Program-made: the position numbers and the translations under genes
Source of the DNA: PVC group bacterium
GTDB taxonomy: Bacteria > Verrucomicrobiota > Kiritimatiellia > CAIKKV01 > PXCX01
Reading direction: 5' to 3'
DNA length: 19,943 bases
NCBI GenBank assembly: GCA_003567575.1
Contig: PWZG01000390.1
Span: forward strand, 1-19,943
Part shown: positions 7,306 to 15,193 of the stretch, piece after piece
How the letters are laid out: each line of letters begins with the position of its first letter
How positions within the stretch are numbered: the first letter of the stretch is position 1
Notes under the pieces: generated by a model
What the model saw: only the letters and a program-made list of their open reading frames with translations
The model's database searches: none
What the model was told of the DNA's origin: nothing

Positions 7306-8457
7306 ATGCATATTATTTGCGCCACCAACATGCCGTTTGCCGCCGAAACGTTCGGGACGCTTGGCGATACGGAAATTCTGGAAGGACGCCATATAACGCC
7401 GGCGAATGTGCGATCGGCTGATTTGCTGGCCGTCCGTTCCACCACCCGAATCGACCGGGCATTGCTGCAAGACAGTCGCGTGCGGTTTGTGGGAACGGCC
7501 ACGATCGGGATCGACCATTTGGATACGGCCTACCTTGATGCAGCCGGTATCCGCTGGTGTTATGCGCCCGGTTGCAACGCCAATAGCGTCTCGGAATATG
7601 TAACCACGGCGTTATTGTGTCTGGCACAACGGCACGGCTGGCGTCTGGCCGGGAAAACGATCGGCGTTATCGGAGTCGGCAACGTCGGCCGGCTTGTCGC
7701 ACACAAGGCGACGGCCTTGGGATTAAAGGTACTGTTAAACGATCCGCCTCGCGAACGCGCCGGGGACGCGGAAGATTTTCAGCCGCTGGAACGGTTGCTG
7801 GCGGAATCGGATATCTTGACGTTACATGTGCCACTAACCGATAGCGGTCCCGACGCCACCAGGCATCTGGTTGACGACAGTTTTTTTGACAGGTCACGGC
7901 GCGGCCTGATTTTTATCAACGCCTCACGCGGCGGCGTGATGCGCAGCGAATCCGTTCTCTCCGCCCTGCACGCGAAACGCGTGGCTCATGCGGTGATCGA
8001 CACCTGGGAAAACGAACCGCGTATTTCACAAACCTTGCTGGAAAACGTCGATATCGCAACACCGCATATTGCCGGGCATTCGTTCGAAGGAAAAGTTGAA
8101 GGGACGATGATGGTCTATCGCGCAGCCTGCCGTTTTCTCGGTAAACAACCGTGCTGGGATCCGGAACCACACCTGCCGCCGCCGACTGTACCACGACTTG
8201 ATCTGAGCGCGGCGACCGACGCCGACGAACAGGATCTGCTCTGGCAAGCCGTTCACGCGATTTATGATATCGAGGCCGATGACCGGCGCTTACGGGATGC
8301 CGCCGCTGGAACGGCGGACGATACCGCAACCGGATTCGATACGCTGCGTCGAAATTATCCGCAACGCCGCGAATTCAGGTTTACCCGTTTAATCTTGCCG
8401 TCGCACGCCAGAACCCTGGCGCCCCGGTTACGCGATCTTGGGTTTCAGATCGATTAA
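7306..8457 (+). CDS. pdxB: 4-phosphoerythronate dehydrogenase
   Basis: PdxB oxidises 4-phospho-D-erythronate in the DXP-dependent route to pyridoxal phosphate. The 383-residue product has the D-2-hydroxyacid dehydrogenase fold with NAD loop GVGNVG (123-128). The catalytic residues are R208 (NASRGG), E237 (ENEP) and H254 (PHIAGH). These are at the same numbers I recall for E. coli PdxB, so the N-terminus is very likely right. The PdxB-specific C-terminal dimerisation domain is present (FDTLRRNYPQRREF). The start codon lies just after a terminator T run and has no recognisable ribosome binding site. nadA follows after two bases, so both cofactor genes are probably expressed together, either by read-through of the terminator or from a promoter I cannot identify. 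Confidence 0.92.
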   Translation: MHIICATNMPFAAETFGTLGDTEILEGRHITPANVRSADLLAVRSTTRIDRALLQDSRVRFVGTATIGIDHLDTAYLDAAGIRWCYAPGCNANSVSEYVTTALLCLAQRHGWRLAGKTIGVIGVGNVGRLVAHKATALGLKVLLNDPPRERAGDAEDFQPLERLLAESDILTLHVPLTDSGPDATRHLVDDSFFDRSRRGLIFINASRGGVMRSESVLSALHAKRVAHAVIDTWENEPRISQTLLENVDIATPHIAGHSFEGKVEGTMMVYRAACRFLGKQPCWDPEPHLPPPTVPRLDLSAATDADEQDLLWQAVHAIYDIEADDRRLRDAAAGTADDTATGFDTLRRNYPQRREFRFTRLILPSHARTLAPRLRDLGFQID

Positions 8458-8459
8458 TC

Positions 8460-9494
8460 ATGGATAACCTTTCTGAGAAAATTTCAGATCTGCGCCGCTC
8501 GTGGGGCAGCCGCGTCTTGATCCTGGCTCACCATTACCAGACTGACGCCGTTTTGCAACATGCCGATGCCATCGGAGATTCGCTGGAATTGGCGCGCCGT
8601 GCCGCAAGCGAAACCAAAGCGGAACGTATCGCGTTCTGCGGCGTACGTTTTATGGCCGAGACCGCGGATATCCTGACGGCGCCCCAACAGCGTGTTTACG
8701 TACCGGATACCGAAGCGCTATGCCCGATGGCGGCCATGGCCGATGCGGCCGAAGCCGGGATCGCATGGAAAACGGTCACCCGCTACGGCGGCGGTCCGGA
8801 CGCATGGCGACCGATCGTTTACGTCAACAGCACCGCGGAAGTCAAAGCTTTTTGTGGACATCACGGCGGATGGGCATGCACGTCCGGCAACGCGACGGCG
8901 GCCTTTCGCCATGCCCTGGACGACGGGCGGCGCATCCTTTTTCTTCCCGATGAACATCTCGGCGTTAATACCGCGCGGACACTGGGAATACCCGACAATC
9001 AACAGGCCATTTACGATCCGGCACTCGACAACGGCGGTCTGTCGCCGCAAACTCTTGACACGGCACGTGTCGTGGTCTGGAAAGGATATTGTCATGTCCA
9101 TACGGCTTTTATGGCTGAACAGATAGCAGCGGTACGAAAAAGGTATGCCGGCGTTCACGTCATCGTACATCCGGAATGTCCCACCAATGTGGTTGCCTTG
9201 TCCGACGAAAGCGGGTCAACAGCCCGGATTATCGAAGTCGTACGGAATGCGCCGCCGGACAGCATCATCGCCATCGGCACCGAAGCGCGTCTGGTACGCC
9301 GTCTCGCGCGCGAACAACAGGGACAACGCACCATCATCCCCCTGCAAGATTCCATTTGCCCGAACATGAGTCGCAACACGGAGAGCAAGCTGGCAACGCT
9401 GTTGGACCTATGGCCGGAATCCCAATGCGTCAATGTTCACGAATCGCTGCGCGAACCGGCACGCCTGGCATTGGAACGAATGCTGGCGGTTTAA
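8460..9494 (+). CDS. nadA: Quinolinate synthase (NadA)
   Basis: NadA condenses iminoaspartate with dihydroxyacetone phosphate to quinolinate, the precursor of NAD, using a [4Fe-4S] cluster. The 344-residue product carries HHYQ (24-27), GDSLELARRA (39-48), NSTAEVKAF, CTSGNA and HPECP. Three cysteines fit the usual cluster ligands: C88 (ALCPMA), C211 (KGYCHVH) and C300 (DSICPNM). Length is normal. The start is two bases after the pdxB stop, which suggests co-translation. No nadB is visible nearby, so the iminoaspartate supplier lies elsewhere. The stop codon overlaps that of the convergent alr gene through the shared bases TTAA at 9491-9494, with no terminator between them. Confidence 0.95.
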   Translation: MDNLSEKISDLRRSWGSRVLILAHHYQTDAVLQHADAIGDSLELARRAASETKAERIAFCGVRFMAETADILTAPQQRVYVPDTEALCPMAAMADAAEAGIAWKTVTRYGGGPDAWRPIVYVNSTAEVKAFCGHHGGWACTSGNATAAFRHALDDGRRILFLPDEHLGVNTARTLGIPDNQQAIYDPALDNGGLSPQTLDTARVVVWKGYCHVHTAFMAEQIAAVRKRYAGVHVIVHPECPTNVVALSDESGSTARIIEVVRNAPPDSIIAIGTEARLVRRLAREQQGQRTIIPLQDSICPNMSRNTESKLATLLDLWPESQCVNVHESLREPARLALERMLAV

Positions 9495-10588
9495 CTGCAT
9501 CGAATCGACGTCAGCACCTCGTAGGGGATCGTTCCGCCGGCCGCCGCCAGTTCATCCGCCCAAACCGCCGCGCCGCCCTGGCAGCCGATCAGGACGGCAA
9601 TATCGCCGGCTTGCGCCCTGCAATTCGGCGGCAACGATACGGCCGTCAAATTCATGCTGACGCGGCCAACGACCGGACACCGACAACCATCGATAAGAAC
9701 CACGCCGCGGTTACTCAAATGCCGGCTGTAACCATCGCCATAACCGACGGAAAGAAGCGCAATCCGGCGGCGACCGCGGACGGTATACGTCGCGCCATAT
9801 CCAACGCTACGACCGCGCGGCAACGGTTTGACTTGCAACACCCGCGTTTTCCATTGCAACGCAGGCCGCACCGCGATGCGGCAAGCCGACGGCATCGGCG
9901 GATATCCATACAACAAAATACCCAGTCGTACCGCATCCAAATCCCATTGCGAATTTTCGCAAAATCCGCCGCTGGCCGAAATATGCGACATAGCCAATGC
10001 CATACCGCCCTGCAGGCATGCGGATATCACCTTGGAGAAACGCTGGAATTGTCGCGCAGTCCGCGCCGGCGCCTCGCCGCCGGCAGCCGCGAAATGCGAG
10101 GCGATTCCCTCAATCCGCAATCCGTTATGCCGCGACAATACCTGTAACTGCCGCGGTGCGCGCGTCCAGTCGAAGCCCAGTCGCGACATGCCGGTATCGA
10201 TCTTGACATGACAGCGCAACAGACTTCCCGGACGGCAACGGCAAACAGCGTCAGCCATGGCCTCGCCATGTTCCGGCCCCGCGATCACGGGAATCAAGCG
10301 TTTATCGAGTAAATCCGGAACCGTATCCGGCGGTGGCGCGCAAAGCACCATGATGGTCGCCCGCGGCTGTAGCGCACGAAGCGCAATACCTTCCTCCACG
10401 TGAGCGACGGCAAAACAATCGATTCCGGCAGCCACGGCACAACGCACGACCGACGCCATGCCATGACCGTATGCATCGGATTTAACCACAAAAAACAATG
10501 CCGTATCCGGTTGCAGCGCGCGTTGCGCCGCACGCAGATTGCCTTCCAACACGTCGGTATCCAGTTCCGTCCAACAATGATCGTTCAT
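9491..10588 (-). CDS. alr: Alanine racemase
   Basis: This PLP enzyme interconverts L- and D-alanine for peptidoglycan. The 365-residue product has the PLP-lysine motif VVKSDAYGHG (K36), KIDTGMSRLG (129-138) and the catalytic tyrosine in SVGYGATY (Y264). Further markers are GYGDGY (282-287) and VGRVSMN (307-313). The last motif normally reads MD, so residue 313 is Asn rather than Asp. The ATG overlaps the acyltransferase TGA as ATGA and has no clear ribosome binding site of its own, so translation is probably coupled. It is the last gene of the rnk-lpx operon and converges on nadA with overlapping stops. Confidence 0.93.
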   Translation of the reverse strand: MNDHCWTELDTDVLEGNLRAAQRALQPDTALFFVVKSDAYGHGMASVVRCAVAAGIDCFAVAHVEEGIALRALQPRATIMVLCAPPPDTVPDLLDKRLIPVIAGPEHGEAMADAVCRCRPGSLLRCHVKIDTGMSRLGFDWTRAPRQLQVLSRHNGLRIEGIASHFAAAGGEAPARTARQFQRFSKVISACLQGGMALAMSHISASGGFCENSQWDLDAVRLGILLYGYPPMPSACRIAVRPALQWKTRVLQVKPLPRGRSVGYGATYTVRGRRRIALLSVGYGDGYSRHLSNRGVVLIDGCRCPVVGRVSMNLTAVSLPPNCRAQAGDIAVLIGCQGGAAVWADELAAAGGTIPYEVLTSIRCS

Positions 10589-11439
10589 GGTTTCAACGAT
10601 GCACTATCCGGCGACACAACGGAGGCACCCAGACGCCGCAAATGATCGCCGATAAATGCGACAGTTTCCCGATGCGCCTGTTTTTCACGGGATTGCGTCT
10701 GAATCGGCTGCCCGAAACGAAAATGTACGTCCTTGCGCGGATTAACCCGTCCGAAATCGGGGATCGGGAAACCGCGTGCCAGGAAATCGGTCTTCAACGC
10801 CAGCGGCACCACCGGCACGCCCGCGCGGCCCGCCAGTTTGCAGGCAATCGAGTTGAATGTTGCCGGATCAAACACAGCCCGTCGCTTGGCCTGCGGGAAT
10901 AAAATCAGCGATGTCCCGTCGGACAGACGACGCACGCCCTCCGTCAACAGCGTCTTGAGATCCGCGCGCGGATCGGAACGCGTAAGCGCAATCGGGTACA
11001 AACGGCGCAGAATGGCGCCAAACCATGGGTAAGACAGCAGACTGCGTTTCACCACAAAGGTTACCTTGCTGAACGGCAACAGGATACAAGCCAACGCGTG
11101 GGTTTCCAAGGCGCTCATATGGTTGGCGGCGATCACAAACGGACCGTCAAGCGCCGCCAGCGAATCGAGACCTTCAATGACAATCCTTCCGCCAAGCGTC
11201 TCGACCGCCAGCAGGATGGTTGCCGACGATTCCGCCCAGGCATCGCTATCGTAGGCGTCGCGCCGGGCCAGGCGGGCGCCTTGCCAAACGCAACGAAATA
11301 CAATACGGTGGTACCGTAGCGAAGGGAAAACCGGTACCGGAACCGGATGGACGCGAGCGGTCGCGTAACCGTAGTCGGAGAGCAAGCGTTGCCGGAATTC
11401 GGCCGGTGCGATGGACGGATAGCTTGTTGATTTCATCAT
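10585..11439 (-). CDS. PlsC-like lysophospholipid/lipid A-type acyltransferase
   Basis: This is a 284-residue protein of the 1-acylglycerol-3-phosphate acyltransferase superfamily. Block I is ANHMSALET with N106, H107 and E112, so the usual HX4D is HX4E. Block II contains a KR pair (131-132), and block III is LFPQAKR (180-186) where FPEGTR is typical. It ends with the VPVVPLAL strand (208-215). The N-terminal 80 residues are not recognised. A GAAGG lies 7 bases before ATG. The start overlaps the lpxB stop and the gene's own stop overlaps the alr start. The setting suggests acylation of lipid A or another envelope lipid, but the substrate is unknown. Confidence 0.82.
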   Translation of the reverse strand: MMKSTSYPSIAPAEFRQRLLSDYGYATARVHPVPVPVFPSLRYHRIVFRCVWQGARLARRDAYDSDAWAESSATILLAVETLGGRIVIEGLDSLAALDGPFVIAANHMSALETHALACILLPFSKVTFVVKRSLLSYPWFGAILRRLYPIALTRSDPRADLKTLLTEGVRRLSDGTSLILFPQAKRRAVFDPATFNSIACKLAGRAGVPVVPLALKTDFLARGFPIPDFGRVNPRKDVHFRFGQPIQTQSREKQAHRETVAFIGDHLRRLGASVVSPDSASLKP

Positions 11440-12608
11440 TGCGACGCCTTCAGCGCCACCCCCTGTTCGATTTCTTCGGCGACAATGGTTGCAGCGTTTT
11501 CGTAGGCGTCACCTTCGCCGAGGCCGGCCACAACCTTACGCATGGCATCCCGCATTTGCCGCTGTTGCAGCGTATCGGCAGCCAAGGGAATCAACGCCGA
11601 CGCGATACGATCCGGCCGGCAATCGTTTTGCAAAAGTTCAGGACATACCTCGCGATTGGCGAGAATATTGACAATCCCGATATGCCGTACTTGCATCAGG
11701 CGTCGGCCCAAGGCATAAGTAATACGGCCGGTACGATAGGCGATCACCGTAGGACAATCCATGAACGCGGCCTCCAAGGTTGCGGTGCCTGAAGCAACGA
11801 CGGCGGCATCCGCCTGGCGCAATACCTGGCGCGTCATACCGCTGACAACCTGCCAGCGCCGCGGCGCGGCGCCGGGAAATCGTTCGATGAATTGGACTAA
11901 TCGCGCGGCATCGGCTTCGGAAGCAGCCGCCACAATGAATGAGCATCCCGGATAATGCGCTTCGATACGGGCGGCCGCCGGCCACAAGACCGGCATCAGA
12001 CTCTGGATTTCCTGCGGTCGGCTGCCGGGCAACAAGGCAATACGCGGAACACCGTCTTGCCAAGGCAATTCAGGCGCCGGCGCGTTAAGTAACCGGCGGG
12101 TTTCATTGATCAACGGATGTCCGGCAAAATCCACGCGCAATGCGTCAGGATCGAACAACGCCGGCTCGAAAGGGAAGATGGTAATCAAGCGGTCAAGACA
12201 ACGCGTCATGGAAGGAATACGCGAACGACGCCAAGCCCAAACTTGTGGACAGATATAGAAAACGGTCCGGATACCCATGGCATGGACGCGCTGAGCAAAC
12301 CTCAGGTTAAATCCGGGATAATCGACCAACAGCACGGCATCGGGCGGCGCATTGCGAGTACGCTTCAATAAATCGATAAAAATACGGCGTAATCGAAAGA
12401 ATTTAGCCGCCGCTTCCGTCCCTCCGACAACCGCCATTTCCGCAACATCGTACAATACCTCAACCCCTTCACTGCGCAGGGCATCGCCGCCGGTACCGCT
12501 AACCGCAAGATCGGGATATTGCGCGCGCAGCGCCCGGATCACGCCCGCGGCATGCATATCGCCGGAAACTTCACCGGTCAAGACCAGCAGGCGGCGAGGG
12601 CGCTTCAT
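11436..12608 (-). CDS. lpxB: Lipid-A-disaccharide synthase
   Basis: LpxB, a GT19 glycosyltransferase at the inner membrane, joins UDP-2,3-diacylglucosamine and lipid X. The 390-residue product shows the N-terminal TGEVSGDMHAAGV (usually GE-SGD), GTGGDAL, CPQVWAW, AGHPLI, LLPGSRPQEI and a late SGTATLE. All are characteristic, and the length is normal. I chose ATG at 12608: a full AAGGAGG lies three bases upstream, and the ATG overlaps the TGA of the preceding oxidoreductase. The in-frame TTG at 12629 would lie within the oxidoreductase coding end and has no ribosome binding site. Confidence 0.95.
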   Translation of the reverse strand: MKRPRRLLVLTGEVSGDMHAAGVIRALRAQYPDLAVSGTGGDALRSEGVEVLYDVAEMAVVGGTEAAAKFFRLRRIFIDLLKRTRNAPPDAVLLVDYPGFNLRFAQRVHAMGIRTVFYICPQVWAWRRSRIPSMTRCLDRLITIFPFEPALFDPDALRVDFAGHPLINETRRLLNAPAPELPWQDGVPRIALLPGSRPQEIQSLMPVLWPAAARIEAHYPGCSFIVAAASEADAARLVQFIERFPGAAPRRWQVVSGMTRQVLRQADAAVVASGTATLEAAFMDCPTVIAYRTGRITYALGRRLMQVRHIGIVNILANREVCPELLQNDCRPDRIASALIPLAADTLQQRQMRDAMRKVVAGLGEGDAYENAATIVAEEIEQGVALKASQ

Positions 12609-13561
12609 GAACCTCCTTCGCTGATACAACGCCGGATCGATGCCGCCAGTTTTAAGGATTCAAACGCCTGACGACCGCCAACCGCCGGTTTGCGACCATG
12701 CAAAACACAATCGCTAAAATCGCGTAATTCACGCAACAATGGTTCTCCTTTTTCAATGGGAACGTCAATGGTTTCGATACCATCCCCGGTTTTACGCATT
12801 AATTGACCGCATTGTTCCTGATAATCGAGCGATACATAGGCATCGGCCTGGAAAACCCGGATTTTACGAATCCGTTCGCGACTGATCCGACTGGCCGTCA
12901 CGTTGGCCACGCAACCGTTTTCGAATACCAGGCGGGCATTGGCAATATCTTCCTCGGCACTCAGGACCGGCACCCCGATGGCATGGATATCGCAGACAGG
13001 CGATCGCACCAAGTGCTGGATGATTTCCAAGTCATGGATCATCAGATCCAATACAACCCCCACTTCCGTGCCGCGTGGATGCAAACCGGGACGCGGCGGC
13101 GGATAAGGCGCCAAGCGCAACGCTTCAATAAAGCGCGGCTGATCGAGGTTGCTTTCGAGGTAGGTCATCACCGGATTAAACCGCTCCACATGGCCAACCT
13201 GCAATACAATGCCGGCGCGATCGGATTCGGCAACCAGCGTTTCAGCTTCCGGCAACGACGCCGCCAGCGGTTTCTCGATCAACAAATGAAGACCGCGTCG
13301 AATCAACGGCAACGCAACATCGCAATGCAAATGGGTGGGAACGACAATGCTCGCTGCCTCAATCACGTCGGCCAATGTTTCCACCGAATCGAACGCACGC
13401 GTCCCGTAGCGTTCGGCAATGCTGCGGGCCTGATCCGCATCCACATCATAGACGCCGCACAACTCCGTCTGCGGCAACTCGGAATAAATGCGCGCATGCC
13501 ATTGCCCGAGGCTGCCTACACCGAAAACACCAACCCGCAAACGACGTTCATCAGTCAGCAT
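12605..13561 (-). CDS. Gfo/Idh/MocA-family oxidoreductase in lipid A operon
   Basis: This is a 318-residue NAD(P)-dependent sugar oxidoreductase. The Rossmann loop is GVFGVGSLGQWH (11-22), the catalytic-lysine motif is EKPLA (E96, K97) and the DLMIHD pair is D172 and H176. I placed the start at ATG 13561, which overlaps the lpxI stop as TGATG; in-frame codons upstream would run into lpxI and spoil the usual N-terminus. Family knowledge: GnnA, a UDP-GlcNAc 3-dehydrogenase, is a Gfo/Idh protein that works with the aminotransferase GnnB to make amide-linked lipid A. A GnnA-like role is a possible inference from the lpxI-lpxB position. No GnnB is in the window, so another UDP-sugar substrate is equally possible. 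Confidence 0.85.
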   Translation of the reverse strand: MLTDERRLRVGVFGVGSLGQWHARIYSELPQTELCGVYDVDADQARSIAERYGTRAFDSVETLADVIEAASIVVPTHLHCDVALPLIRRGLHLLIEKPLAASLPEAETLVAESDRAGIVLQVGHVERFNPVMTYLESNLDQPRFIEALRLAPYPPPRPGLHPRGTEVGVVLDLMIHDLEIIQHLVRSPVCDIHAIGVPVLSAEEDIANARLVFENGCVANVTASRISRERIRKIRVFQADAYVSLDYQEQCGQLMRKTGDGIETIDVPIEKGEPLLRELRDFSDCVLHGRKPAVGGRQAFESLKLAASIRRCISEGGS

Positions 13562-14421
13562 CAGTAATCGCCACCTTCCTTGTCTATCTCCACCGCGGTA
13601 AAACATAACCCGAAACGGTTGGCCATATCGATCAGTTTTTCCCGTTCCAACAGAATCGTGCGCCGCGCCTCGACAGCCAACGCCGCGGCGCCGATCCGGC
13701 GTAATCCTTTCAACGTCCGCTCGCCAACCACCGGAATATCGAAACGCATGTCATGCCCGGTCTTGGCAGCCTTTACGACCACCGCGCCGGGACCACCCAA
13801 TTGACCGGCCCGCGCAATGGTCCGATCGGTTCCCTCAAACGCTTCAACCGCCAGAACCGTACCGTTCTTGACAACCACCGTCTGGCCAATATCAAGATTG
13901 CTGGAAAAACGCGCCACACGCGTGCCGAGCGCAATATCCGACGCAACCCGTGCATCGGGCGTAATCCGCGACAAACAACCCGGATCCGGCATGGTCTGTT
14001 CCATGAATCGGTGTGCCGGCAACAAGTCGATACCGATCGCTTTCAACTCAGCAGCCACGGCGCCGAAAATTGTTTCCGCGTTACGCTGCCGCAACCGCGA
14101 CAGTAATCGCACCATGCGAGCATCGATCCGGAGGAAAAACAAATGGCGTGGCCGAATCAGACCCGCCATGACCGCATCGGATATCTGAAGCGCGCCTGCC
14201 GTATCCAGAAAACGTTGCAGATTGCCAAGCGAAATCCAGATGACGCGATCGGCATACCGTTCGATGGCACGATCGGTCTCATGCTTGAATGCCAGCGCCA
14301 CCACCTCGCCGACACCCTGGCTTTTCGCTGATTCGGCCAGCAGCAAAGGATACACGCCGCGACCGGCAATCAACAGCAGGCGGCTTGGCGTGTCACGGTA
14401 ATTAAGACCGTTTCGTTCCAT
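13561..14421 (-). CDS. lpxI: UDP-2,3-diacylglucosamine diphosphatase LpxI
   Basis: LpxI hydrolyses UDP-2,3-diacylglucosamine to lipid X and UMP, replacing LpxH in many non-gamma-proteobacterial lineages. The 286-residue product has the N-terminal LLLIAGRGVYP (15-25), the linker region MPDPGCLSR, the C-terminal AFEGTDRTI (194-202) and KAAKTGHDMRFDIPVVG (217-233). D224 probably corresponds to the essential aspartate reported for the Caulobacter enzyme. The start at 14421 has no clear ribosome binding site and lies 21 bases after rnk. The gene's TGA shares one base with the next ATG. LpxI and LpxB in one operon supply successive steps of the Raetz pathway. Confidence 0.93.
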   Translation of the reverse strand: MERNGLNYRDTPSRLLLIAGRGVYPLLLAESAKSQGVGEVVALAFKHETDRAIERYADRVIWISLGNLQRFLDTAGALQISDAVMAGLIRPRHLFFLRIDARMVRLLSRLRQRNAETIFGAVAAELKAIGIDLLPAHRFMEQTMPDPGCLSRITPDARVASDIALGTRVARFSSNLDIGQTVVVKNGTVLAVEAFEGTDRTIARAGQLGGPGAVVVKAAKTGHDMRFDIPVVGERTLKGLRRIGAAALAVEARRTILLEREKLIDMANRFGLCFTAVEIDKEGGDY

Positions 14422-14442
14422 GGGAAAAACAGCAACGCTGCA

Positions 14443-14865
14443 TCACCGATTCAAATCGCCGGCCGCTTCAGGTTGATAAAGAATTTTTTCAATACGCAAG
14501 GCGCGAACCCCGGAAGGAACAGGCCACTTGATCGTATCGCCGACACGATAACCCAAAAGCGCGGTCCCGACCGGCGCCAGAACGGATATTGCGCCGTTAT
14601 CGATGTCCGCATCAGCAGGAAACACCAGCGAATAGGTCTCGTCTTCCCCGCTATCCAGATCGCGCAATACGATCTTGGAATTCATGGTGACTACATTGGG
14701 CGGGATATCTTTCGGTTCCATCACGTCCGCACGCTGTAATTCGTCATGTAACTCTTTCAAATCGTTACGATCTCGCTCAATATCATGACGATTATCCCGA
14801 ATAGCAATCAGTTCCTCAATCCGTTCCTTGTCGAACTGCGTAATGTATATTTTTTTCCGCCTCAT
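14443..14865 (-). CDS. rnk: Rnk-like GreA/GreB-family RNA polymerase-binding protein (nucleoside diphosphate kinase regulator)
   Basis: The 140-residue product has a short charged helical N-terminus (residues 10-48, shorter than the long GreA coiled coil). A FKBP-like Gre C-terminal domain follows, with PPNVVTMNSKIVLRDL (55-70), LAPVGTALLGYRVGD (95-109) and the ending YQPEAAGD (129-136). This wording closely matches E. coli Rnk (VVTMNSRV, MAPVGAALLGLRVGD, YQPEAAGD). Rnk binds RNA polymerase near the secondary channel and was first described as affecting nucleoside diphosphate kinase. ACGGAG lies 9 bases before the ATG. It heads the lipid A operon, and a dispersed repeat begins only 15 bases upstream of its start codon. 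Confidence 0.88.
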   Translation of the reverse strand: MRRKKIYITQFDKERIEELIAIRDNRHDIERDRNDLKELHDELQRADVMEPKDIPPNVVTMNSKIVLRDLDSGEDETYSLVFPADADIDNGAISVLAPVGTALLGYRVGDTIKWPVPSGVRALRIEKILYQPEAAGDLNR

Positions 14866-14880
14866 CGTCGATAACTCCGT

Positions 14881-14997
14881 CTAATGGCTTCGCCAACCCT
14901 CACCCCGGCCCTCTCCCAGAGGGAGAGGGAGATCACACGAGTGAACGGCTAACGGTTTTTTTGTTTTTCATGCCGGTTTCGTGAGTTTAAGTCACTA
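14881..14997 (+). repeat. Dispersed ~117-bp repeat, copy C
   Basis: This is the partner of the copy at 5001-5117 (113 of 117 identical, same orientation). The hairpin arms lie at 14909-14917 and 14921-14929. The left end (CTAATGG) is 15 bases from the rnk ATG on the opposite strand. Any rnk-lpx transcript that starts upstream therefore carries the hairpin in its leader, unless the promoter lies inside the repeat. Confidence 0.9.
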
Positions 14998-15193
14998 TTA
15001 ATCATGGATACGCAATCGCCGGATGAACAACAAACACCCAAGCATCACCGGCTTCGATAACTGCATCATAACACACGCCGTCAGAAAGGCAAGAGCATAA
15101 AACGGCAGCAATTCTCGGTTTGGCGCTTTTCGGTTCCCGAAGCGCAGCGGGTTCGTCGTGTGGTGTCCGACAAATGGTGTGAATCAATCCGGT
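14998..15193. other. Non-coding stretch upstream of the rnk operon
   Basis: I see no gene here. A minus-strand frame covers 15002-15268, but half of it is translated from the inverted repeat at 15194-15266 and the rest matches nothing I recognise. The stretch probably contains the rnk-operon promoter, but I could not pick a convincing -35/-10 pair. Confidence 0.5.

Noticed and set aside
9176..10147. Plus-strand open frame of 323 codons across nadA and alr
   Set aside because: It overlaps two well-supported genes and its product is low-complexity Arg/Thr/Ala-rich text.
12803..13567. Plus-strand open frame of 254 codons
   Set aside because: It is antisense to the Gfo/Idh gene, which has clear motifs, and has no recognisable content.
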